The notes below the pieces were generated by a model. It had not been told where the DNA came from. It searched no databases and saw nothing but the letters and a program-made list of their open reading frames with translations. A DNA stretch of 33,560 nucleotides. It comes from Curvibacter sp. GTDB taxonomy: Bacteria; Pseudomonadota; Gammaproteobacteria; Burkholderiales; Burkholderiaceae_C. The translations under genes and the position numbers were made by a program. The stretch lies in contig RXJO01000584.1 of the NCBI GenBank assembly GCA_003987795.1, positions 5,169 to 38,728 of the forward strand. Direction: 5' to 3'. Below, piece after piece: positions 1 to 7,462 of this stretch (its first letter is position 1; each line of letters starts with the position of its first letter).

Positions 1-284
1 GCGATGTCCCGGCCCAGCTGATCTCGCGCCACTGGCAGATCCACGACGCCAATGGCCACCGCGAAGAGGTCAAAGGCCTGGGGGTGGTGGGCAAGCAGCC
101 GTTGCTCAAACCTGGCGAGGCCTTTCAATACACCAGTGGGTGCCGCCTTCGCACCCCCAGCGGCACCATGAATGGCCATTACTTCTTCGTGGCGGAGGAC
201 GGCGAGCGCTTTGACGTGCCGATCCCGCTGTTTCTGCTGGAGGCCCATTCCAGCACCCATGCCTCGGCCCGAGTGCTTCACTGA
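1..284 (+). CDS. apaG: ApaG (DUF525) protein, 3' part only
   Basis: This is the C-terminal part of an ApaG protein; the 5' end lies before the window and the reading frame enters at base 3. The visible 93 residues carry the ApaG hallmarks: LISRHWQIHDANG, GVVGKQPLLKPGEAFQYTSG, TPSGTMNGHY and DGERFDVPIP, ending at TGA 282-284. The family adopts a fibronectin type III-like beta fold. Its biochemical role is not settled; in enterobacteria apaG is next to apaH and ksgA. In Burkholderiales it commonly lies beside the PF10136 membrane protein, as here. The family is about 125 residues, so roughly 30 N-terminal residues are missing. Identification is very secure; the function is not. Confidence 0.95.
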   Translation, partial: DVPAQLISRHWQIHDANGHREEVKGLGVVGKQPLLKPGEAFQYTSGCRLRTPSGTMNGHYFFVAEDGERFDVPIPLFLLEAHSSTHASARVLH

Positions 285-322
285 GTTGCCTCGGTGCCAC
301 CTGACGGCTTCATCCCCTGCTC

Positions 323-2311
323 ATGAATTCAACCCAGCCCGACCTACCCCAGATCCTCGACGCCCTCAACCCCCACGCCTCGCTGGTGCAGCGACACCTG
401 TGGCTGATGAGCCTCTTGCAATGGATTCGCGGCCGGTCAGACGATGCACCGGCCGCCGTGGCACGACTGCGATTGATGCTCGATGCCATCCAGTTGCGCC
501 CCGCTTGGCAGGCCGAATGGCAGATCTGGTGGCGCAATTTCCTGGGGGCGGTAGACGCCACTTCGCTGCTGGCCGATCACGGCTTTGCCCCGAGACCCGC
601 CTTCATGAGCGAACTGGGCAACCGCCTGCGCAAGAAGCTGCTGCCGCAGACCCCGGAGACCACCGATCTGGGTGAGCTGTTTGAATTGCTGGCGCCCACG
701 CCCTTTGACGCTGAATGGCTTCGTGCCATCGACTCCGACACCCTGCAGCGTGTGCAGCGTCTGCTGTTCCCCGAGCCGGTACTGGGGAACGGCAGCGCTC
801 CTGCGCCCCTGGGCCAGGGGCCATCCCTGCTTCTGGACGCCCTGACCTACAGCGTGGGCCAGATCAGTGCCACGGGCTTCGCCTCCGAGATCCGCCAGCG
901 CATGTCGGATCAGGCCCAGAACGAACGCCCCTTCCACGACCTGCCGGCGCATTTCGAGCGCCTGCGCCAGGCTGTGCTGCAACAAGGGCCGCGCAGCGAA
1001 GCCGCTCTGCAGGCCGCCGATGTATTGCGCCAGCAACTGGAAGCCTGCCGACGGGCCGCTCAGACGGTCTACACCCATTTGGAGGAGCACGGCATCTCGG
1101 TGGGCATCGTTTTCCGCCTGCGTCAGTTGCGCGAGCGCGTGGTGCGGATCCGGGATCTGTTGAGCTGCCTGCAAAGCGAAACCCCCTCGGCAGAGCTGGC
1201 CCAACTGCTGGCCAGGCTGGTGCAGGTGAGCGAAGACGGTCGCAGCGTTCGCGCCCTGATTGCAGCCAGCTCACACCTCACGGCAGCCAAGGTGGCCGAA
1301 CGCAGCGCAGAGAGTGGCGAGCACTACATCACCCGCAATGCGGCAGAGTACCGCGAGATGCTGCGGGCCTCCGCCGGTGGCGGTTCGGTCATCGCCTTGA
1401 CCACCTGGGCCAAATTTGCAATCTACGGCCTGGGGCTGTCAGCGTTCTGGAGCGGATTTGCCGCAGGCCTCAACTACGCCGCCTCGTTCGTCCTGGTGAT
1501 GCTGCTCCATTGGACGGTGGCCACCAAGCAGCCCGCCGTCACAGCGCCGGCCATGGCAGCCAAGCTCAAGGACATGAGCGCACCCGACGCCATCGAGCGC
1601 TTTGTGGATGAAGTGGCCCACCTGTTGCGCTCGCAGTTCGCCGCCATCGTCGGCAACCTGGGGCTGGTGATCCCCGGCGTCCTGCTGATCTGCGCCGGCC
1701 TGCATGCCGCAGGCCTGGCCCCCATGGTGGACGCGGAACATGCACACCACACGCTGCACGACCTCAGCCTGCTCGGGCCGACCGCCCTGTTTGCCGCCTT
1801 CACGGGGGTGCTGCTGTTTGCCTCCAGCATCATTGCCGGGTGGGTGGAGAACTGGTTCGTGCTGCATCGGCTGGACTCCGCCTTGACCTACAACCCCCGC
1901 TTCACCCGCTGGCTGGGGGCGCCGCGGGCACGACGCTGGGGCCTGTGGTTGCGCCGCAACATCTCGGGTCTGGCCGCCAACATCTCCTTGGGGATGATGC
2001 TGGGTCTTGTTCCGGCGTTTGCCGCCTTTTTCGGCTTGGGACTGGAGGTTCGCCACGTGACCCTCTCCACCGGACAGGTCAGTGCCGCCGCAGCCACCCT
2101 CGGCCTGGAAGTGCTGCGCCACGCCGAGTTCTGGTGGGCCGTGGCCGGCCTGGGGGCCATCGGACCTCTGAACCTGGCCGTCAGCTTCTATCTGGCCTTT
2201 CGGCTTGCGCTGCGCGCGCACAACGTCGGGCGGGTTGAGCGGCAGCGCATCAACCAGGCCATCCGCGCGCGTCTGCGCAGCGCTCCGGGCAGCTTCTTCT
2301 GGCCCGTGTAA
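323..2311 (+). CDS. PF10136-type multi-pass membrane protein ('site-specific recombinase' family by name)
   Basis: The 662-residue product resembles the proteobacterial family that databases call 'site-specific recombinase' (Gcr, PF10136). The N-terminal ~350 residues look soluble, helical and rich in Leu, Arg and Gln. The C-terminal half has several hydrophobic segments, at about residues 365-400, 440-465, 485-515, 545-575 and 605-635. I see no tyrosine-recombinase R..HxxR..Y pattern and no serine-recombinase catalytic domain, so the family name is not supported by the sequence. The likely place of action is the inner membrane. It starts at ATG 323, 38 bases after apaG. Family assignment is good, but the true role is unknown. 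Confidence 0.8.
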   Translation: MNSTQPDLPQILDALNPHASLVQRHLWLMSLLQWIRGRSDDAPAAVARLRLMLDAIQLRPAWQAEWQIWWRNFLGAVDATSLLADHGFAPRPAFMSELGNRLRKKLLPQTPETTDLGELFELLAPTPFDAEWLRAIDSDTLQRVQRLLFPEPVLGNGSAPAPLGQGPSLLLDALTYSVGQISATGFASEIRQRMSDQAQNERPFHDLPAHFERLRQAVLQQGPRSEAALQAADVLRQQLEACRRAAQTVYTHLEEHGISVGIVFRLRQLRERVVRIRDLLSCLQSETPSAELAQLLARLVQVSEDGRSVRALIAASSHLTAAKVAERSAESGEHYITRNAAEYREMLRASAGGGSVIALTTWAKFAIYGLGLSAFWSGFAAGLNYAASFVLVMLLHWTVATKQPAVTAPAMAAKLKDMSAPDAIERFVDEVAHLLRSQFAAIVGNLGLVIPGVLLICAGLHAAGLAPMVDAEHAHHTLHDLSLLGPTALFAAFTGVLLFASSIIAGWVENWFVLHRLDSALTYNPRFTRWLGAPRARRWGLWLRRNISGLAANISLGMMLGLVPAFAAFFGLGLEVRHVTLSTGQVSAAAATLGLEVLRHAEFWWAVAGLGAIGPLNLAVSFYLAFRLALRAHNVGRVERQRINQAIRARLRSAPGSFFWPV

Positions 2312-2357
2312 CCAAATGTCAGATGCACAATAGCGCAGGCACGGATCCTGTCACGCC

Positions 2358-3434
2358 GTGCCCAGTCTCATGTCTGCTCAACCCCACACGCCCGCCCGCC
2401 CCATCCCTCCGCGACTCCGTGCCGACCAGGTCGAAGCGCTGGTCACCCATGCCCTGAACGCCCCGATGGCCGTCATGGATGGCGGGCTGAATGTCGTTTA
2501 CGTCAATGCCAGCTTTGCTCGTTGGTTTCAACGAACGCCGGCCGAGGTCACAGGGCTCACGCTGGCAGATCTTTACGGTGCCGAGGCCCTGGAGCAGATC
2601 CATGGACACATCGAACGGGTGCTGAGCGGCGAGACCGTGCATTACCAACGTCAGATCCGCACCCAGGCCGGTGAGGCCGAGTGGCACAACGTCAGTCTGA
2701 GCCCCTGGTTGGACGATGAGGGACAGGTGCTGGGTTTTGTGAGCATCGCCCTGCGCGTGCATGAGCTCAAGATCACCGCTGACGCCTTGCGCGCAGCCAA
2801 TCAACGCCTGGCTTCCCACATGGAAAACAGCCCTCTGGCGGTGCTGGAGATGGATGCCAGTCTGCGGCTCCTGCACTGCTCCAGTCGTGCGGGTCAATGG
2901 TTTGGCTGGGCCCTTGACGAGGTGCGTGGCGGCCGGCTGCCCGACCTGCTGCCTGCCCGCTGGGACAACACCCCCTTGGGCGAGGCACTGGGCCGGCTTC
3001 AGAGCGGCCTGGAGTTGCAGAATCGGTCCGAGTTGACCCTGCAGCGGGCCGATGGCGTGAACCTGCACACCGTGTGGTTCAACTCAGCCTTGCTCGACCC
3101 ATCGGGCCGTGTGGAATCGGTGATGTCACAGGTCGAGAATGTGACGGAGCGGGTGATGGCGGCTGAACAACTGTGGCCCGAGGCGCCCCAGGCCTCGATT
3201 GCCGGCTTGCTCGATCGCAGTGATCAGATGTCGAAGATCTGCTCATCGCTCAAGCTGACCCCGGCCGAAGCCCGCGTGGCCGTGCTGCTCACCGAGGGAC
3301 ATCCCCTCAAGCGCATCGCCCAGATGACCCATCTGTCCATCCATACGGTGCGCAGCCAGGTGAAAAGTGCGCTCAATAAACAGGGGTTGCACCGCCAGGT
3401 GGACCTGGTGCGGCGCGTGATGTCGATCCGGTGA
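2358..3434 (+). CDS. PAS-PAS-LuxR-type transcriptional regulator
   Basis: The 358-residue protein has two PAS-like sensor regions, at about residues 20-130 (starting near ALVTHALNAPMAVMDGGLNV) and 140-265 (starting near SPLAVLEMDASLRLLHCSSR). A LuxR/GerE helix-turn-helix follows at about residues 295-355: LTPAEARVAVLLTEGHPLKR, then HLSIHTVRSQVKSALNK. There is no receiver domain and no kinase domain, so it looks like a one-component regulator sensing a small ligand or redox state through PAS. The start is uncertain: GTG 2358 gives the full length, and ATG 2370 is an alternative four codons later; neither has a clear ribosome binding site. It stands 46 bases after the PF10136 gene. Its targets cannot be read from the sequence. 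Confidence 0.85.
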   Translation: MPSLMSAQPHTPARPIPPRLRADQVEALVTHALNAPMAVMDGGLNVVYVNASFARWFQRTPAEVTGLTLADLYGAEALEQIHGHIERVLSGETVHYQRQIRTQAGEAEWHNVSLSPWLDDEGQVLGFVSIALRVHELKITADALRAANQRLASHMENSPLAVLEMDASLRLLHCSSRAGQWFGWALDEVRGGRLPDLLPARWDNTPLGEALGRLQSGLELQNRSELTLQRADGVNLHTVWFNSALLDPSGRVESVMSQVENVTERVMAAEQLWPEAPQASIAGLLDRSDQMSKICSSLKLTPAEARVAVLLTEGHPLKRIAQMTHLSIHTVRSQVKSALNKQGLHRQVDLVRRVMSIR

Positions 3435-3545
3435 ATGGTTGGCCGCTGCCATCAGCAGAGGGCCAGACAGAGGACACAGGCCTCCGGCATCTGGCTTGCG
3501 CAAGACCGCCGGGGCCGGGCCTTTGGTTTCGGTGACCAAGAACGA

Positions 3546-3598
3546 CGCGCCTCTCGCGACTCCCATCCCTTGCTCATCTCACTCCCGCGAGAGGCGCG
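3546..3598. repeat. 13-bp perfect inverted repeat, 27-base spacer
   Basis: The left arm CGCGCCTCTCGCG (3546-3558) is exactly reverse-complemented at 3586-3598. The spacer is pyrimidine-rich. One more pair forms outside after a single mismatch. There is no T-tract on either side, so a simple intrinsic terminator is not supported. It could be a terminator of another type, an RNA structure or a protein-binding dyad. Confidence 0.75.
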
Positions 3599-3664
3599 CC
3601 TTCCTGACCCTGAAACTCTTCTCTCCTCCCTGACAGCAACCTTTTGGTGTGACAGCTGACAGAC

Positions 3665-3683
3665 GGTTGAAGTGTGTTCAACC
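3665..3683. promoter_or_regulatory. 7-bp dyad GGTTGAA-N5-TTCAACC in the thiL upstream region
   Basis: GGTTGAA (3665-3671) and TTCAACC (3677-3683) are perfect inverted arms around GTGTG. It lies 123 bases upstream of the thiL start. It could be an operator or a small RNA hairpin; no regulator can be assigned. Confidence 0.4.
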
Positions 3684-3806
3684 ATGATGAGAATGCTAAA
3701 AAAATCCCGCTTGGTTGACCATCCCGCAAATAGGGTATGGGAACACCAGATCAGCCCGCAACGGGTCTGAGCAGCCCTTATGCTTGCGGCTTCTTGAGGA
3801 ATCCGC

Positions 3807-4796
3807 ATGGGTGAATTTGATTTGATTGCCCGCTTTTTCACCCGCACGCCCCGTGCGGGAGGGCCGGTCCGGCTGGGTGTGGGCGATGATTGCGCGTTGC
3901 TGCAGTCCTCGCCCGGCACGCAGTTGGCCATCTCCAGCGACATGCTGGTCGAAGGGCGGCATTTCCTGTCCACGGTCGACCCTGCCCGTCTGGGCCACAA
4001 GGCCCTGGCCGTCAACCTGAGCGACTTGGCCGCTTGTGGCGCCACCCCGGTGGCGTTCACGCTGGCGCTGGCCCTGCCCCGCGCAGATGCCCGCTGGCTC
4101 GAGCCATTCGCCCAAGGTCTGCTGGCGCTGGCCGATGCCCATGGCTGCGAGTTGATCGGAGGCGACACCACCCAGGGCCCACTGAACATCTGCATCACCG
4201 TCATGGGTGAAGTCCCGGTGATCGACGGACGCAGTCAAGCCTTGCTGCGCAGCGGTGCCCGCCCTGGCGACGACTTGTATGTGAGCGGCACGCTGGGTGA
4301 TGCCCGTCTGGCCCTGGAGGTGTTCCGGGGCCATCAAAGCCTTCCTGGGCCGGCCTTCGAGGCGGCCCGCGCCCGCATGGAGAGTCCCACTCCCCGGGTC
4401 GCGCTCGGCCAGGCCCTGCGCGGCATTGCATCGGCCGCAGCCGACATCAGCGACGGGCTGGTGGGAGACCTGGGTCACATCCTGAGGCGTTCCGGCGTCG
4501 GCGCCAGCATTGACGCAGAGCGGGCGCTGGGCCTGCTGGCCGCACGCTCAGAAGGCGGCGACGTCCAACTCGATGACGACGCGGTCCTGGGCCTGGTGCT
4601 GGCCGGAGGGGATGACTATGAGTTGGTGTTCACAGCACCGGCCACGGCACGAGAGGCGGTGCAGGCGGCCAGCCGAATCAGCCAGACGCCGGTGACCCGG
4701 ATCGGACGCATCGAGCCGCAAGCCGGGCTGCGCCTACTCGATGCACGCGGCCAATTGATCGAGCGCAGCGACGAGAGTTTCGATCACTTCAAGTGA
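3807..4796 (+). CDS. thiL: Thiamine-monophosphate kinase ThiL
   Basis: ThiL phosphorylates thiamine monophosphate with ATP to give thiamine pyrophosphate, the last step of TPP synthesis, in the cytoplasm. The 329 residues match the family length. The N-terminus GEFDLIARFF is diagnostic. It is followed by GDDCALL (Asp27/Asp28, metal and ATP binding), SSDMLVEGRHF (from residue 44), a DLAACGA motif, GGDTTQGP and the C-terminal GGDDYELVFT. ATG 3807 is preceded by GAGG about 9 bases upstream, which supports this start. In related bacteria thiL is commonly followed by pgpA and pncC; here a tautomerase/LysR pair intervenes. It converges on the tautomerase gene with an 18-base gap. Confidence 0.97.
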   Translation: MGEFDLIARFFTRTPRAGGPVRLGVGDDCALLQSSPGTQLAISSDMLVEGRHFLSTVDPARLGHKALAVNLSDLAACGATPVAFTLALALPRADARWLEPFAQGLLALADAHGCELIGGDTTQGPLNICITVMGEVPVIDGRSQALLRSGARPGDDLYVSGTLGDARLALEVFRGHQSLPGPAFEAARARMESPTPRVALGQALRGIASAAADISDGLVGDLGHILRRSGVGASIDAERALGLLAARSEGGDVQLDDDAVLGLVLAGGDDYELVFTAPATAREAVQAASRISQTPVTRIGRIEPQAGLRLLDARGQLIERSDESFDHFK

Positions 4797-4814
4797 ACCG
4801 CTTGCCGAAGGTCG

Positions 4815-5207
4815 TCAAGTCATGCCGTGCATCAGTGGAGCGGCGACCTCACATGAGACCCGATGGCGCAGCGGCACCTCAGTCAGCGTCACGCTGCTGC
4901 CCATCGCCAGCGGTTCGCCATGACCCAGTTGGCGCTGAAGCACCCTCAGGGCCTGCGCCATGAACTCGGCCTGCGGTCCATCGCCCACCTGCCCTGCGGG
5001 CAAGCGGACATGCAGCAAGGCGGCGGGTCGATCGACGGGCCGCCCTGCCACGTACCAACGCGCGGCGGGCAGGTCGTCGATCACGACGGTGACCGTCTCA
5101 GGCGCGCCCCCCAGAAATCGCTCGGCCAGATCGGTCAAAGCCTGGGCCAGCAGCGGGTAACGCTCGGGGTTTTGCAAAGGGGCGACCTGCAGGTGCATGG
5201 AAGTCAT
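4815..5207 (-). CDS. Tautomerase-like (4-oxalocrotonate tautomerase superfamily) protein
   Basis: The 130-residue product resembles small tautomerases: a short N-terminal beta strand (MHLQVAPLQ), then ALTDLAERFLGGAPETVTVV and IDDLPAARWYVAGRP. Members of this superfamily use an N-terminal proline as catalytic base. Here neither possible start gives Pro-1: ATG 5207 gives Met-Thr-Ser, and the internal ATG 5198 gives Met-His-Leu. The protein may therefore be a catalytically altered member, or use a different residue. It is divergent from the LysR gene at 5411, which makes it the obvious candidate target of that regulator. The superfamily call is moderate in strength and the substrate is unknown. 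Confidence 0.7.
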   Translation of the reverse strand: MTSMHLQVAPLQNPERYPLLAQALTDLAERFLGGAPETVTVVIDDLPAARWYVAGRPVDRPAALLHVRLPAGQVGDGPQAEFMAQALRVLQRQLGHGEPLAMGSSVTLTEVPLRHRVSCEVAAPLMHGMT

Positions 5208-5322
5208 GGCGTGTCTCTATTGAAGTGTCTCTTCGGCGCTGTGGTCTGGAGAGGAATCGATCTGCGGACAGACTTTAAGGAGACGCTGGCGCGAGCGAAA
5301 CAGCAAGCCAGGCAAACCGGCT

Positions 5323-5337
5323 TTGCAAACACTGCAA
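5323..5337. promoter_or_regulatory. Candidate LysR-type operator (TTGCA-N5-TGCAA)
   Basis: The dyad TTGCAAACACTGCAA contains a T-N11-A core (T5324 to A5336), the usual form of a LysR-type binding site. It lies between the divergent tautomerase (start 5207) and LysR (start near 5411) genes. That placement fits autoregulation plus control of the tautomerase gene. Confidence 0.55.
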
Positions 5338-5410
5338 GACGGTCGTCCGCCACAAACCTATCAAACAAGCTTGGCGCCAGCATCACGTGCTCCCGGCTAA
5401 CATTGGCGCC

Positions 5411-6322
5411 GTGAAAGACTTGGACTTTGATGACATGGCCCTGTTTGTGCGCGTGGCGACGCGCGGCACGCTGTCGGCTGTGGCACGCGAACGCAATGTC
5501 CCAGTCAGCCAGATCTCGCGCTCTCTCAGCCGCATCGAAAAGCAGTGCGGTGTTCGCTTGGTGCAGCGCTCCACCCAAGGCCTTTCACTGACGGCCGAAG
5601 GGCAGACCTTTCTGGGCTACTGCCAACGCATCACCGGCACGCTGGAGGAACTGGAGGCCGAATTCGCCCATCAGACCCGGGAGGTCAGCGGCACCGTCCA
5701 GGTGGCAGTGAGCCCGGCACTGGGCCATTTCATCATGGTGCCCAGCCTGGGTGGACTGTACGAACGTCACCCACGCCTGCAGATCGAACTGCACTCCGAC
5801 GACCGCCTGATCGACATGGCGCTCGAGGGTGTGGACATCACGCTGCGCAGCGGTGCCACGCACACCGAATCGATGATGGCACGACAGATTGGCCACCATG
5901 GCCGGGCGTTGTACGCCAGCCCCGCCTACCTGGCCCGCTTCGGCACGCCAACCCACCCCGATGAACTGCTGAGCCATCGACTGATCACCAACAGTGCCGC
6001 CCAACACCTGAACCGCTGGCCGTTCATCATTGACGGCATGCCGATCGAGCGCCCGGTGCAAGGCCACTACCGGGCCAATTCCACCGGCATCATGATGACC
6101 ATGGTGCTCAATGACCTGGGGATCTGCCGGTGCAACACCCTGATCGCCGCCCCGCTGGTGGCCCAGGGCAGGCTTTTGCCCGTGCTCGAAGACTGGGTGG
6201 ATGTGCAGGACTTCCCCATTCATGCTCTGCTGGTGCCTCAACGCCACCATCTGCCGAAGATCCAGGCCTGTCTGGCGTACTGGAGCGAGTGGTTCCAGGC
6301 CCTGCTGCCCTCGCCGGCCTGA
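5411..6322 (+). CDS. LysR-family transcriptional regulator (first of three)
   Basis: This 303-residue protein has a winged helix-turn-helix at residues ~6-65 (MALFVRVATRGTLSAVARER and VSQISRSLSRIEKQCGVRLV). A periplasmic-binding-protein-like effector domain follows from ~90 to 295 (GTVQVAVSPALGHFIMVPSL and later GVDITLRSGA). It belongs to the CrgA/DsdC-like LysR group that begins DLDDM-like. I place the start at GTG 5411, which gives the usual LysR N-terminus; an upstream GTG at 5387 would add eight residues. The effector cannot be inferred, but the divergent tautomerase gene suggests a small aromatic or dicarboxylic metabolite. Confidence 0.9.
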   Translation: MKDLDFDDMALFVRVATRGTLSAVARERNVPVSQISRSLSRIEKQCGVRLVQRSTQGLSLTAEGQTFLGYCQRITGTLEELEAEFAHQTREVSGTVQVAVSPALGHFIMVPSLGGLYERHPRLQIELHSDDRLIDMALEGVDITLRSGATHTESMMARQIGHHGRALYASPAYLARFGTPTHPDELLSHRLITNSAAQHLNRWPFIIDGMPIERPVQGHYRANSTGIMMTMVLNDLGICRCNTLIAAPLVAQGRLLPVLEDWVDVQDFPIHALLVPQRHHLPKIQACLAYWSEWFQALLPSPA

Positions 6323-6370
6323 AAGCGCGTGCCGAGCTCTCCACCCTCCTCTCCATCCACCTTGTCCCTC

Positions 6371-6922
6371 ATGAATTCATCGACATCCGACAACCCAGCC
6401 TGGCAAGCGCCAGGCCCTGGCCCCAAGAGGCGACCCACTGCGCGCTTCATGTGGTCACACCCGGCCCATATCATCGCACTGGGTCTGGGCTCCGGACTGA
6501 GTCCGGTGGCGCCTGGCACGGTGGGCACGCTGTGGGCCTGGGCCGCCTACCTGCTGCTACAACTCTGGCTGACGCCCTCGCAGATCGGCGCGCTGATCGT
6601 CGTCTCCACCCTCGTGGGCTGGTGGGCCTGCACGGTCACGGCGCGACATCTCAACACACTGGATCCAGGCAACATCGTGTGGGATGAGGTGGTGGCCTTC
6701 TGGCTCGTACTGTGGCTGATCATGCCGGCAGGCCTGACCGGGCAGCTGGTGGCCTTCGCCCTGTTCCGTTTCTTTGACGCCGCCAAACCGGGGCCGGTGG
6801 GTTGGGCCGACAATCTTTGGCATGGCTTTGGCCCCAAAGGGGGCTTCGGTATCCTGTTTGATGACCTGGTGGCCGCGTTCTGCACTTTGCTGGTCATCGC
6901 CCTCTGGAGGTTTTTCGCATGA
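6371..6922 (+). CDS. pgpA: Phosphatidylglycerophosphatase A
   Basis: PgpA removes phosphate from phosphatidylglycerophosphate to make phosphatidylglycerol in the inner membrane. Family motifs are complete: [20 protein letters not shown] near residue 40, [10 protein letters not shown], the [17 protein letters not shown] block and [12 protein letters not shown] near the C-terminus. Four hydrophobic segments are visible. I choose ATG 6371 (183 residues), close to the family's ~165-175; a GTG at 6329 would add 14 residues of Ser/Pro-rich sequence. The 3' end overlaps pncC by four bases (ATGA), implying translational coupling. Separation from thiL by the tautomerase/LysR pair is unusual. Confidence 0.95.
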   Translation: MNSSTSDNPAWQAPGPGPKRRPTARFMWSHPAHIIALGLGSGLSPVAPGTVGTLWAWAAYLLLQLWLTPSQIGALIVVSTLVGWWACTVTARHLNTLDPGNIVWDEVVAFWLVLWLIMPAGLTGQLVAFALFRFFDAAKPGPVGWADNLWHGFGPKGGFGILFDDLVAAFCTLLVIALWRFFA

Positions 6923-7440
6923 CTCAGGCCCCCGCCATCGACGACGCCGCCACGGACTGCGACGCACTTGTCGCGACCCTGGCCCAGACCTTGCGCCAGC
7001 AGGGGCTGAAGCTGGTCACCGCCGAAAGCTGTACCGGCGGTCTGATCGCGGCGGCCTGCACCGACCTCGCAGGCTCCAGCGACTGGTTCGAGCGTGGCCT
7101 GGTGAGCTATTCGAACGAAGCCAAGTCTGAACTGCTGGGCGTGCCAGCCGAGCTCATCGCCGAGCACGGTGCGGTCAGTGAGCCGGTGGTCCGCGCCATG
7201 GCAGAAGGCGCACTGCGCCACGCCAGGGCCCAGGTGGCCGTGGCTGTGACCGGTGTGGCCGGCCCTGGCGGCGGCAGTGCGGCCAAGCCGGTGGGCACGG
7301 TTTGGTTCGGTTTCTCAGTGTCGGGACGGATTCACAGCGAGATCCAGCGCTTTGATGGTGATCGGGCTGCGGTACGCCAGTCCACCGTGGCCCATGCGCT
7401 GCGGCGCCTGCAAGATCTGCTGGGCACTGCCGAACACTGA
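6919..7440 (+). CDS. pncC: Nicotinamide-nucleotide amidohydrolase (CinA C-terminal domain family)
   Basis: PncC deamidates nicotinamide mononucleotide to nicotinate mononucleotide, recycling NAD breakdown products. The 173-residue single-domain protein has [12 protein letters not shown] (catalytic Ser37 by alignment with E. coli PncC Ser31), YSNEAK (active-site Lys) and [20 protein letters not shown]. It corresponds to the CinA C-terminal domain without the N-terminal molybdopterin-binding-like domain. The start ATG 6919 overlaps the pgpA stop and is preceded by GGAGG about ten bases upstream. It converges on the SDR gene with a 22-base gap. Confidence 0.95.
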   Translation: MTQAPAIDDAATDCDALVATLAQTLRQQGLKLVTAESCTGGLIAAACTDLAGSSDWFERGLVSYSNEAKSELLGVPAELIAEHGAVSEPVVRAMAEGALRHARAQVAVAVTGVAGPGGGSAAKPVGTVWFGFSVSGRIHSEIQRFDGDRAAVRQSTVAHALRRLQDLLGTAEH

Positions 7441-7462
7441 TCCGCCAGGCGATGGCAACGTC

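Larger units (their letters stand above)
3435..3806. other. 372-base intergenic region upstream of thiL with two inverted repeats
   Basis: No convincing gene is present; short ORFs here lack family features and ribosome binding sites. The region holds a 13-bp inverted repeat (3546-3598) and a 7-bp hairpin (3665-3683), listed separately. An A-rich stretch near 3697 precedes the thiL leader. I looked for a TPP riboswitch because thiL is next, and found no recognisable conserved core. Confidence 0.6.

Noticed and set aside
323-2311. True site-specific recombinase and hence a mobile element
   Set aside because: No recombinase active site, attachment repeats or integrase neighbours are visible; the protein looks like a chromosomal membrane protein.
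3700-3806. Possible TPP riboswitch before thiL
   Set aside because: A CTGAG word and a CTTG word occur, but the conserved TPP core and its spacing are missing.
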